NCBI GenBank assembly: GCA_947303335.1
Contig: CAMYYB010000014.1
Span: 1 to 48,037, forward strand
Length of the DNA: 48,037 nt
Reading direction: 5' to 3'
From: an uncultured Bacteroidales bacterium
GTDB lineage: Bacteria > Bacteroidota > Bacteroidia > Bacteroidales > F082
Part shown: positions 25,858 through 32,381 of the stretch, in pieces
Layout of the letters: the number at the start of each line of letters is the position of its first letter
How positions within the stretch are numbered: position 1 is the stretch's first letter
Notes under the pieces: generated by a model
The model's database searches: none
What the model saw: the letters and a program-made list of their open reading frames with translations, nothing else
What the model was told of the DNA's origin: nothing
Position numbers and translations under genes: made by a program

Positions 25858-26943
25858 ATGAAAAAACACCTTATTCTATTATTAGCATTGGCAATCGGAC
25901 TCACTGCCTGCGACAAAAAAGAGACCTTCAAGGTTAACGTGAGCCTGAAAAACGGCAACGACGAGACCGTGTATCTGCAAAAGTTCGTGGATAACGACCC
26001 CGTTATCATCGACTCGGCTGTGATTACCAACGAAATGGCCGTCCTCACCGCCCCTGTCGACGACCCGCAAATCCAATACGCCCTGAAAGTGAAGGGCAAA
26101 CGCGGCTCGATGCGATTCTTTGCCGACAACAAACCCGTCTCCATCGTGGGCGATATCAACAACCCTCGTGACGTGGGCATCATGGCCTCTGAGACACAGG
26201 CCGAACTGGACGCCTATTACAATCAGATACAGGAGTATTACAACCGCATGAGGTCGAACGAGGAAACAAAAAATGCGGCGTTCCAAAACGAAGACTATGC
26301 GGCAGTTGACTCTCTCGACAACATCACAAAAGGCATCGAAGAAGAGTTGGACAACTATACTGAGACCTATCTCAAGGAACACGCCGACAACTTCATCGCG
26401 CACTATATCCTCGATCTGGAAAAACACGACTACCCTCTTGACCAACTGAAAGAAAAAGTGGCCACCTTCAACACCGAGTCCATCTATAAGGACAACATCA
26501 ACGACTACATCACTAAGCAGGAACGCCTCGAAGTGGGTCAACCCTTCATCGACTTCACGCTGCAAACCAATGACGGAAAGAGTGTTACACTCTCCGAGGT
26601 GATTGCCAAGAACAAGCTCACATTGGTCGACTTCTGGGCCTCGTGGTGCGGTCCTTGCCGCCACGAGAACCCCGTCGTAAAGGCGGCCTACGAGCAGTAT
26701 CATGAACTCGGTTTCGAGGTCGTTGGCGTCAGCGTCGACCAAGACGAAGCCGCTTGGCTGAAAGCTGTTGCTGATGACCAGCTGCCCTATGCTCAAGTGC
26801 TTGACAGAGAAGGTACCGCCAGCGAAGCCTACATGATTTATTACATACCGGCCAACTTCCTCTTCGATCAGAACGGTACAATGGTGGCGAAAGGACTGCG
26901 CGGCGAAGATTTGAGCGCAAAGTTGGGAGAATTGCTAAAATAA
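25858..26943 (+). CDS. TlpA-like thioredoxin lipoprotein with DUF4369 domain (CGPC)
   Basis: A 361-residue lipoprotein (MKKHLILLLALAIGLTAC). Residues about 22-130 form a DUF4369-type beta domain, followed by a helical linker. Residues about 220-361 are a TlpA/AhpC-like thioredoxin domain with VDFWASWCGPCRHENP as redox motif and the later GVSVDQD and YYIPANFLFD loops. Such proteins reduce disulfides in the periplasm or at the outer membrane. The gene is followed 6 bp later by a paralogue. The pair probably forms one operon. Confidence 0.92.
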   Translation: MKKHLILLLALAIGLTACDKKETFKVNVSLKNGNDETVYLQKFVDNDPVIIDSAVITNEMAVLTAPVDDPQIQYALKVKGKRGSMRFFADNKPVSIVGDINNPRDVGIMASETQAELDAYYNQIQEYYNRMRSNEETKNAAFQNEDYAAVDSLDNITKGIEEELDNYTETYLKEHADNFIAHYILDLEKHDYPLDQLKEKVATFNTESIYKDNINDYITKQERLEVGQPFIDFTLQTNDGKSVTLSEVIAKNKLTLVDFWASWCGPCRHENPVVKAAYEQYHELGFEVVGVSVDQDEAAWLKAVADDQLPYAQVLDREGTASEAYMIYYIPANFLFDQNGTMVAKGLRGEDLSAKLGELLK

Positions 26944-26949
26944 CATACC

Positions 26950-28056
26950 ATGATGAAAACAAAAAACATACTGCTACTTTTGGCTTGTGTAAGCCTTTTT
27001 GCTTGCAACCAACAGCCCAAGACTGAGACCTTCAACATCAACATCGACCTGGCCAATACAGAAGGCAAAATCGCTTATCTGCTCAAAGACGGCCTGACTT
27101 TGGATTCGGCTGAACTGGTCAACTGGAAGGCCTCCTTTGCGACACCCGTCTGCAACGACAATGAGATGTACAGCCTAATGCTGAAAGGCTGGCGTCGCCC
27201 GTTCTATTTCTTCACCGACAACACCGACGTGACCCTTGAAGGCGACGCACAAAACCCCAACGCCATTGTGGTGAAAGGCTCCGAGTCGCAAGACCGCCTG
27301 AATGCCTTTACGGAAGGCTATATGGCTTTGGACGAAAAGATGGAGCGCATTGGGAGCCAACTTGAAGAAGCCAAAAAGGCCGGCGACCAACAACTTGTCG
27401 AGCAGCTGCAACAGCAATATGACGATGCGCAGGAGATTGAGAAGATGTACTGCTTCGATTACGTCTGGGAGCATCCCACCGACCCTGTAGCGCATTATGT
27501 CCTGTATCGCTACAAGTGGGCCTTTGGTCCCTGCGAGCTGCGCACGATGATTGACAATATCCATCACACCGACAGCACCCTCAGCACTTCCAACCTGAGA
27601 CAGGCTGAGGAATATGTGGAGAAACAAGAGCGCGTGCAAGCCGGTCAGCCCATCATCGACTTCACCCAAAACGGCCCCGACGGCAACCCCGTAACGCTCA
27701 GCCAACTCGCTGAGGGCAAGCTCCTGCTGGTCGACTTCTGGGCTTCATGGTGTCCCGACTGCCGCAAGGCCAATCCGGATGTGGTGGCCACTTGGCAGAA
27801 GTACCATGAGCAAGGTTTTGATGTCCTCGGTGTCTCGTTCGACACCAACAAGGAGGCCTGGCTCGCCGCCATCGAGAAGGACAACCTGACCTGGACGCAA
27901 GTCTCCGACCTGCAAGGCTGGAACAACGCCGCCGGTGCCCTCTATGCCATCTCCTTCATCCCGCAGAACGCCCTCATCAAGGACGGCATGATTGTCGCCC
28001 GCAATTTGGAAGGAGATGCTTTGATGGAGGAAGTTGGAAGACAATTGGAGAAGTAA
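26950..28056 (+). CDS. TlpA-like thioredoxin lipoprotein with DUF4369 domain (CPDC)
   Basis: A 368-residue paralogue of the upstream gene, with the same layout: lipobox (LLLACVSLFAC), DUF4369-like N-terminus, helical middle and thioredoxin fold. Its redox motif is WASWCPDCRKANPDV, CPDC instead of CGPC, which should change the redox potential. The cis-proline region is SFIPQNAL. Nothing upstream suggests an own promoter. It ends 23 bp before a small 45-codon frame of uncertain status. Confidence 0.92.
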   Translation: MMKTKNILLLLACVSLFACNQQPKTETFNINIDLANTEGKIAYLLKDGLTLDSAELVNWKASFATPVCNDNEMYSLMLKGWRRPFYFFTDNTDVTLEGDAQNPNAIVVKGSESQDRLNAFTEGYMALDEKMERIGSQLEEAKKAGDQQLVEQLQQQYDDAQEIEKMYCFDYVWEHPTDPVAHYVLYRYKWAFGPCELRTMIDNIHHTDSTLSTSNLRQAEEYVEKQERVQAGQPIIDFTQNGPDGNPVTLSQLAEGKLLLVDFWASWCPDCRKANPDVVATWQKYHEQGFDVLGVSFDTNKEAWLAAIEKDNLTWTQVSDLQGWNNAAGALYAISFIPQNALIKDGMIVARNLEGDALMEEVGRQLEK

Positions 28057-28079
28057 GCTATTGATAACTCAGGATGGCG

Positions 28080-28217
28080 ATGTTTGACGAGACCATACCA
28101 GAGGGCAGTATGAAAGTTTCAGAGTTCGGTGCTTTGTTGAAAAAAGGCATCAAGAAACACTATGAGAAACAGCAAAGTAATCATAGTGTCTTCAATGATT
28201 ATCGGGTGTCAATTTGA
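28080..28217 (+). CDS. Possible 45-residue small protein
   Basis: The frame starts ATG TTT GAC and ends TGA at 28217, with VSEFGALLKKGIKKHYEKQQ as a basic helical centre. It begins 23 bp after the TlpA paralogue and overlaps the 3' end of the convergent HTH gene by 19 bp. It could be a small regulator or a truncated remnant. I have no family for it, and a chance frame is possible. Confidence 0.3.
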   Translation: MFDETIPEGSMKVSEFGALLKKGIKKHYEKQQSNHSVFNDYRVSI

Positions 28218-28435
28218 TTTCTTTTTTCGAACCAATCCGAAAAGTGCTTGAAAAAGTCATAGTCTAATATAACACTGATTCTTAGCAACAAATCGGTGTA
28301 AATCCATTTGCGACGAAAGATTTTATAGGCATTCTGTCGCGAGCAATTCAACTGATTGGCTAACCAAGTAATGCTTCGTCCTTGACGAGCCAATTCTGCT
28401 TTGATAAGGTTCCCTATGTGTGGTTCTTCTTTCAT
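28199..28435 (-). CDS. Small XRE-like helix-turn-helix protein
   Basis: A 78-residue basic protein. Residues 20-42 (RSITWLANQLNCSRQNAYKIF) form a helix-turn-helix of the XRE type, followed by LLLRISVILDYDFFKHFSDW, a tail seen in many short Bacteroidales regulators. I chose the ATG at 28435; a longer frame upstream runs through a palindromic leader and is unlikely to be translated. A -7 box at 28716-28723 gives a leader of about 280 nt that contains a large imperfect hairpin, which may control the gene. Confidence 0.8.
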   Translation of the reverse strand: MKEEPHIGNLIKAELARQGRSITWLANQLNCSRQNAYKIFRRKWIYTDLLLRISVILDYDFFKHFSDWFEKRNQIDTR

Positions 28436-28504
28436 TGCGTTTGCCTTTCGGGGAGCTTCGCTCTGTAGGCAAACAAAATGGGCGGAACCGTTATTGCTTA
28501 CCCG

Positions 28505-28619
28505 TCTTGAAGGCATCGGCAAACGCCCTGATGATGATAAGCAAAACAACTCACGCCCAAACGACGTGAGCCTTCCGTCTGCTTATTCTTATCATCAAAA
28601 TTTTGCCGATTTTTCAAGA
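28505..28619 (-). ncRNA. Large imperfect hairpin in the HTH gene leader
   Basis: The arms 28505-28543 and 28580-28619 are largely complementary (TCTTGAA, ATCGGCAAA, TGATGATAAG and AAGCA blocks). The loop holds a second perfect hairpin CTCACG/CGTGAG (28550-28555, 28565-28570). It is transcribed on the minus strand ahead of the HTH gene if the box at 28716 is used. It may be a structured leader or a short mobile palindrome. Confidence 0.55.
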
Positions 28620-28715
28620 CAAAGAATAAGAGCGTAAAGCTCGGTGTGGTTATGTTGACATTCTAATTTCTATTTCTTATCTCTACCTATATTCCATTCT
28701 ATAATAGTTTGGGGA

Positions 28716-28723
28716 CAAAGGTA
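28716..28723 (-). promoter_or_regulatory. -7 box (TACCTTTG) for the HTH gene
   Basis: The minus strand reads TACCTTTG, a consensus match. The next minus-strand gene is the HTH gene 281 bp downstream. No clear -33 element is seen. Confidence 0.45.
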
Positions 28724-28777
28724 GGGATAATTTGGATTGGTTTTCATTTTTTTGATGTATATTTTGCTTCAAAAAGA

Positions 28778-28804
28778 AAGGAAGTGTCTTTGCGGCACTT
28801 CCTT
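28778..28804 (-). terminator. Intrinsic terminator of the 79-residue lipoprotein gene
   Basis: The arms AAGGAAGTG (28778-28786) and CACTTCCTT (28796-28804) form a 9-bp stem with a 9-base loop. On the minus strand the stem is followed by TCTTTTT. It lies 27 bp after the stop codon of the small lipoprotein gene. Confidence 0.85.
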
Positions 28805-28830
28805 CCAACTTAGACTCAATTGTTACAAGC

Positions 28831-29070
28831 TTATTGCTTATAGCATTTGAAGTATTCGTCATAGCCCGACTGCAATGCTTGCATTCGCAATTTGATTTCC
28901 AAATCATTGCAGTTTTTTGCTCCCCATGATTCGGGGTCCATAGTTGTACTACCGTAATAGTAATTATCGGTTGCATCGTATTCTTCGCACTTGCAGGAAG
29001 AACTTTTATTGCATTGAGAGAACAGCATTAGGCAGAACAATGTCGTTGCAAGGATTAGTACTTTTTTCAT
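28831..29070 (-). CDS. Small lipoprotein
   Basis: A 79-residue lipoprotein: MKKVLILATTLFCLMLFSQC with a lipobox-like LFSQC, then a cysteine-containing SSSCKCEEYD stretch and a tyrosine-rich middle. The C-terminal ALQSGYDEYFKCYK is helical. No family recognised. I chose the ATG at 29070; another lies two codons upstream. It sits between the FN3 lipoprotein gene and a clear terminator, 31 bp after the former, so the two are probably cotranscribed. Confidence 0.75.
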   Translation of the reverse strand: MKKVLILATTLFCLMLFSQCNKSSSCKCEEYDATDNYYYGSTTMDPESWGAKNCNDLEIKLRMQALQSGYDEYFKCYKQ

Positions 29071-29101
29071 ATTCAAGTAATTAATTCATGTGTAATTCTA
29101 A

Positions 29102-29839
29102 TCATTCTCCTTCCCGACGGATATAAACAGAGGCAACAGCACTGAAATCACTTTGTTTACCACTTGCACTTACTGCTTTTACTTTATAATAGTAAGTATT
29201 TCCACAAGAAACGCTCTCGTCAGCCCAACTCATTGAAACATTTGAGCCTTTTTTGCTGTAACTTCCATTATATGAAGTGCTTCTATATACATCCCAATGA
29301 TCTACACTAGAATCATAATTCCAACTAACCAGTGCAAAAGGATACATTCGAGGTCCACAATCTTCAGCCGTGACACCTGTCGGCGCAGCTGGAGTCACAT
29401 CGGAGCCTCCTCCGCCTCCACCACCGCCACCAGTCGAATAATGGCAATAGGCAGAGGAACTCAAAGAACTTTCACCATAACTATTAATGGCTTTTACCTT
29501 GTAATAATTGTTCTCATAAGGAACATTGTCATAAATATAGGTGCTACTTGTTGTCCCTATTGTGTAATTATAGCTATAACCATCTTCAGAATAATAGACT
29601 GTATAGCTAGTTGCATTGGAAACAGAGTTCCATGACACTTTAATTGAAGAACCACTGACCGTAGCTGACACACCTGTTGGGGTTGAGGGCGCAGAACCGC
29701 TGCTATTACCACCACCACCTCCACTGCCACCACCTCCTGGGTAAACCGGGTCTGGAGTTGGTTCTTTTGTACAGGCCACAACAGCCAATAATAAGATTGC
29801 CACTACGGAACTTAGTCCTATCCAAATCTTTTTCTTCAT
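29102..29839 (-). CDS. Lipoprotein with two fibronectin type III domains
   Basis: A 245-residue lipoprotein (MKKKIWIGLSSVVAILLLAVVAC). Two FN3 domains (about 50-130 and 150-240) share the pattern PTGVSA, ISW or VSWN, then YYVYRS-like and YYKVKA strands near the end. They are joined by glycine-rich linkers, GGGGSGGGGGN and a run of nine glycines. FN3 modules in secreted bacterial proteins act as spacers or ligand binders. The ligand is unknown. A -7 box (TATCTTTG, minus strand, 29902-29909) lies 62 bp upstream. Confidence 0.85.
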   Translation of the reverse strand: MKKKIWIGLSSVVAILLLAVVACTKEPTPDPVYPGGGGSGGGGGNSSGSAPSTPTGVSATVSGSSIKVSWNSVSNATSYTVYYSEDGYSYNYTIGTTSSTYIYDNVPYENNYYKVKAINSYGESSLSSSAYCHYSTGGGGGGGGGSDVTPAAPTGVTAEDCGPRMYPFALVSWNYDSSVDHWDVYRSTSYNGSYSKKGSNVSMSWADESVSCGNTYYYKVKAVSASGKQSDFSAVASVYIRREGE

Positions 29840-30007
29840 TATTCTTTTGCCCAGTTCTATCCCATCGGGCACATCGGTTTTAGGGTTAGTATTTTACCTC
29901 GCAAAGATAGAAACAAGCCTTATATGACGCTCTTTTTCAGTGTCATCCATTTGACGCGAAAGTTTGTCCTTTTTGGTTGTCGGAAGTGTAAACGGAAGGG
30001 TTACACT

Positions 30008-30119
30008 TTGGAAAAGCGTAGTTTTTTCACTCCAAAAACCTTGGAAAAGCGTATGATTTTAGGGTAAAATTTCTTGGAAAAGCGTAAATTTTTTGCTTCA
30101 GATTTATTGGAAAAGCGTA
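30008..30119 (+). repeat. Four 13-mers at exact 33-bp spacing upstream of second ATPase
   Basis: TTGGAAAAGCGTA occurs without mismatch at 30008, 30041, 30074 and 30107, each start 33 bp from the last. The 20-bp stretches between are unrelated AT-rich sequence. The last copy ends inside the -7 box, 26 bp from the ATPase start codon. Three helical turns per period put all copies on the same face. Confidence 0.95.
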
Positions 30120-30125
30120 TCTTTG
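30118..30125 (+). promoter_or_regulatory. -7 box (TATCTTTG) overlapping the last 13-mer
   Basis: The first two bases of the box are the last two of the fourth repeat. A protein on that copy would cover the polymerase site, which suggests repression or autoregulation of the ATPase gene. Confidence 0.6.
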
Positions 30126-30145
30126 CGGTGTAAAAACATCGTAAC

Positions 30146-31489
30146 ATGCTGAAAAGGAAGATACAATCCTACATCGAACAATACCTGAACAGCAACTCCA
30201 ATAAGATGCTTGTCATCGACGGGGCAAGGCAGATTGGCAAGTCGTTCATCATCCGCGAAGTGGGCAGCCGTCTGTTTCCCAACTTCATCGAAGTGAACTT
30301 TGCCAAAGACAAGAACGGCCCGAAGGTTTTCGCGGAAGCCAACACCATCGAGAAATTCTATTTCCAACTGAGCACCATTGCGGGTGAAAAAATGCGCGAA
30401 AAAGCCAACACTTTGGTCTTTTTGGACGAAATCCAAGCTTATCCACACATGCTCACCATGGTGAAATTCCTCAAGGAAGACGACCGCTTCACTTACATTG
30501 CCAGCGGCTCGCAATTGGGAGTCACCTTGCGGCAAACGGTTTCCATTCCCGTCGGAAGTTTAGAAATCAAGCATATGTACCAACTTGATTTTGAAGAGTT
30601 TTTATGGGCAAATGGTTTTGGTGAAACAGCCATTGATGAATTGCGGAGAAGGTTTGAGGCCAAAGAATCGTTGGAAGAAAACCTTCATGCAAGGATGATC
30701 GACCTGTTCAAGCGCTATTTATTAATAGGTGGAATGCCTGATGTGGTCAATGCGTATCTCGATTCAAGGAATATCGTGGCTGTCAGGAAGATACACGATG
30801 ACATCCGACATCTTTACGCACTCGATGCTTCGCAATACAGCGAGGAGCACAAGCTGAAAATCATGAGCGTTTACAATATGATTCCGTCCAACATGGAAAG
30901 CAAGAAGAAGCGTCTGGTTTACAAGGCTATAGAAGGCAACGACAAACGTTGGAAAGACTATGCCGATGAGATTGAATATTTGGTCTGTTCAGGCATCACT
31001 TTGGATGTGAAGGCCATTTCTTCACCAGCATTCCCTTTGGTTGAATCGGCAAGCAAAAACCTTATCAAACTGTATCTGAACGATGTTGGATTACTCACTA
31101 GCATTTTGTATCAATATAATGTGGCGGCCATACTGGATGACGAACTGAGCGTGAATTTGGGAAGCGTGTATGAAAGCGTGGTCGCATCAGAACTCAGGGC
31201 GCACGGGCATGAGCTGTTTTATTACGACAACAAAGCCAAAGGCGAGGTGGATTATATCGTTGACGACTACGAAAACCTTTCAGTACTGCCCATTGAGGTA
31301 AAATCTGGCAAGGACTATCAAATTCATCGTGCGCTCAATGCGTTTGCGGCTAATGAAGATTACAAAATAAAGAGAGGTATTGTCCTGTCAAATGAGAGAG
31401 TGGTTTATTCCAAAGGTATCATTACTTATCTACCCATTTATTACGTGATGTTTTTGGAAAATCGGATACCGAAGCAACTCATTCTGTAG
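30146..31489 (+). CDS. AAA family ATPase with C-terminal DUF4143 domain (second)
   Basis: A 447-residue cytoplasmic protein. Walker A is GARQIGKS (residues 26-33) and Walker B is LVFLDEIQ (90-97). Further motifs are IASGSQLGV (118-125), LDFEEFLWANG (147-157) and LIGGMPDVV (193-201). The C-terminal GEVDYIVDDYENLSVLPIEVKSG (366-388) has the D...E-K spacing of PD-(D/E)xK nuclease cores. It differs clearly from the first ATPase (8864-10054) yet shares architecture and the repeat-array promoter, with a different repeat. It converges on cysQ. Function not established. Confidence 0.9.
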   Translation: MLKRKIQSYIEQYLNSNSNKMLVIDGARQIGKSFIIREVGSRLFPNFIEVNFAKDKNGPKVFAEANTIEKFYFQLSTIAGEKMREKANTLVFLDEIQAYPHMLTMVKFLKEDDRFTYIASGSQLGVTLRQTVSIPVGSLEIKHMYQLDFEEFLWANGFGETAIDELRRRFEAKESLEENLHARMIDLFKRYLLIGGMPDVVNAYLDSRNIVAVRKIHDDIRHLYALDASQYSEEHKLKIMSVYNMIPSNMESKKKRLVYKAIEGNDKRWKDYADEIEYLVCSGITLDVKAISSPAFPLVESASKNLIKLYLNDVGLLTSILYQYNVAAILDDELSVNLGSVYESVVASELRAHGHELFYYDNKAKGEVDYIVDDYENLSVLPIEVKSGKDYQIHRALNAFAANEDYKIKRGIVLSNERVVYSKGIITYLPIYYVMFLENRIPKQLIL

Positions 31490-31491
31490 TA

Positions 31492-32232
31492 TTATCTGTT
31501 GGCCGACCAAGCCACAAACGGAGGGTTGGGATAATCCGCTTTGCTGTATTCCAAAGGCATCCCGTCGCTGATGCGTAGCACCTTGCCGCCAGCGGCGCGG
31601 AGGATGGCATCGGCGGCAGCGGTGTCCCATTCCTTGGTCTTGCTGTAACAGACGTAGACATCGGCACTGCCTTCGGCCAAACGGGCAAATTTCAGGCTGC
31701 TTCCCTGTGTGTCAATAATAAGGTCAGGATGGATGGGAAGCAATACCTTATTAATATAGTCGTCCACCTCTTGTGTGCGATGCGAGCGGCTGACCAAAAC
31801 CGTGTAGGGTCGCACCGCGTGCGTCCGAAGGGTTACAGACGGACATACGCAATGTGTCCCAACAGCGTACCATAATTGATCCATCACCGGCGCATAAATC
31901 ACGCCCAATATAGGTTGCTTGTCGTCAATCAGCGCAATATTAACCGTAAACTCTCCATTGCGGTTCACAAACTCAACCGTTCCATCCAAAGGGTCGACGA
32001 GCCAATAGCGATGGTATTGGGAGCGGTCGGCAGGAAGGTCCTCCTCACTAACGAAGGGCAAACCCGAAGGAGCCAGAGTTTCCTTGATGATTTGGCTGGC
32101 TTTCAGGTCAGCCTGCGTAACAGGTGAATCATCGTCTTTGGTATAGATTTCAAAGGGAGTGGCATAGACTTCCATGATGACTTTTCCAGCCAAAAATGCA
32201 GCTTTTTTAGCAAGCTCTAACAAATTTTCCAT
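31492..32232 (-). CDS. cysQ: 3'(2'),5'-bisphosphate nucleotidase
   Basis: A 246-residue enzyme of the inositol monophosphatase fold that dephosphorylates PAP formed in sulfate assimilation and sulfation. The Li+-sensitive metal motifs are visible: EEDLPADR, the WLVDPLDGTVEF motif and KEWDTAAADAIL near the C-terminus. The length fits the family. The start codon is only four bases after a TATTTTTG box (minus strand, 32237-32244), so the mRNA may be leaderless, as for rnhA in this window. It converges on the second ATPase gene. Confidence 0.92.
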   Translation of the reverse strand: MENLLELAKKAAFLAGKVIMEVYATPFEIYTKDDDSPVTQADLKASQIIKETLAPSGLPFVSEEDLPADRSQYHRYWLVDPLDGTVEFVNRNGEFTVNIALIDDKQPILGVIYAPVMDQLWYAVGTHCVCPSVTLRTHAVRPYTVLVSRSHRTQEVDDYINKVLLPIHPDLIIDTQGSSLKFARLAEGSADVYVCYSKTKEWDTAAADAILRAAGGKVLRISDGMPLEYSKADYPNPPFVAWSANR

Positions 32233-32236
32233 GCGG

Positions 32237-32244
32237 CAAAAATA
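32237..32244 (-). promoter_or_regulatory. -7 box (TATTTTTG) four bases before cysQ ATG
   Basis: The minus strand reads TATTTTTG, then CCGC and the ATG. The same four-base spacing is seen in front of rnhA. Confidence 0.5.
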
Positions 32245-32301
32245 GGCGTTTTTATGGTTCTGAAAACCAACTATATAAGAAAAACTTGCAAAATTATTTC
32301 T

Positions 32302-32329
32302 TTTGTCCGCTTTTATTCTGCTAATTTTG
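32302..32329 (+). promoter_or_regulatory. topA promoter
   Basis: TTTG at 32302-32305 and TAATTTTG at 32322-32329, 20 bp from start to start. This is one of the best matches to the Bacteroidetes consensus in the window, 52 bp before the ATG. Confidence 0.75.
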
Positions 32330-32381
32330 CAGCCGAAAAATCGGGCTGCATCAGCCCTCCAATTATAGAAATTTTGAGACT

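Noticed and set aside
25882..26796. 304-residue minus-strand frame
   Set aside because: Antisense to the first TlpA-like gene; valine-rich shadow without motifs.
28436..28549. Longer N-terminus of the HTH protein
   Set aside because: It would be translated through the hairpin leader, and the family normally starts at MKEEPHIG.
30008..30119. CRISPR array (13-mer with 20-bp spacers)
   Set aside because: Repeats are too short, the spacers are AT-rich without order, the last copy lies in a promoter and no cas gene is near. A regulatory array fits better.
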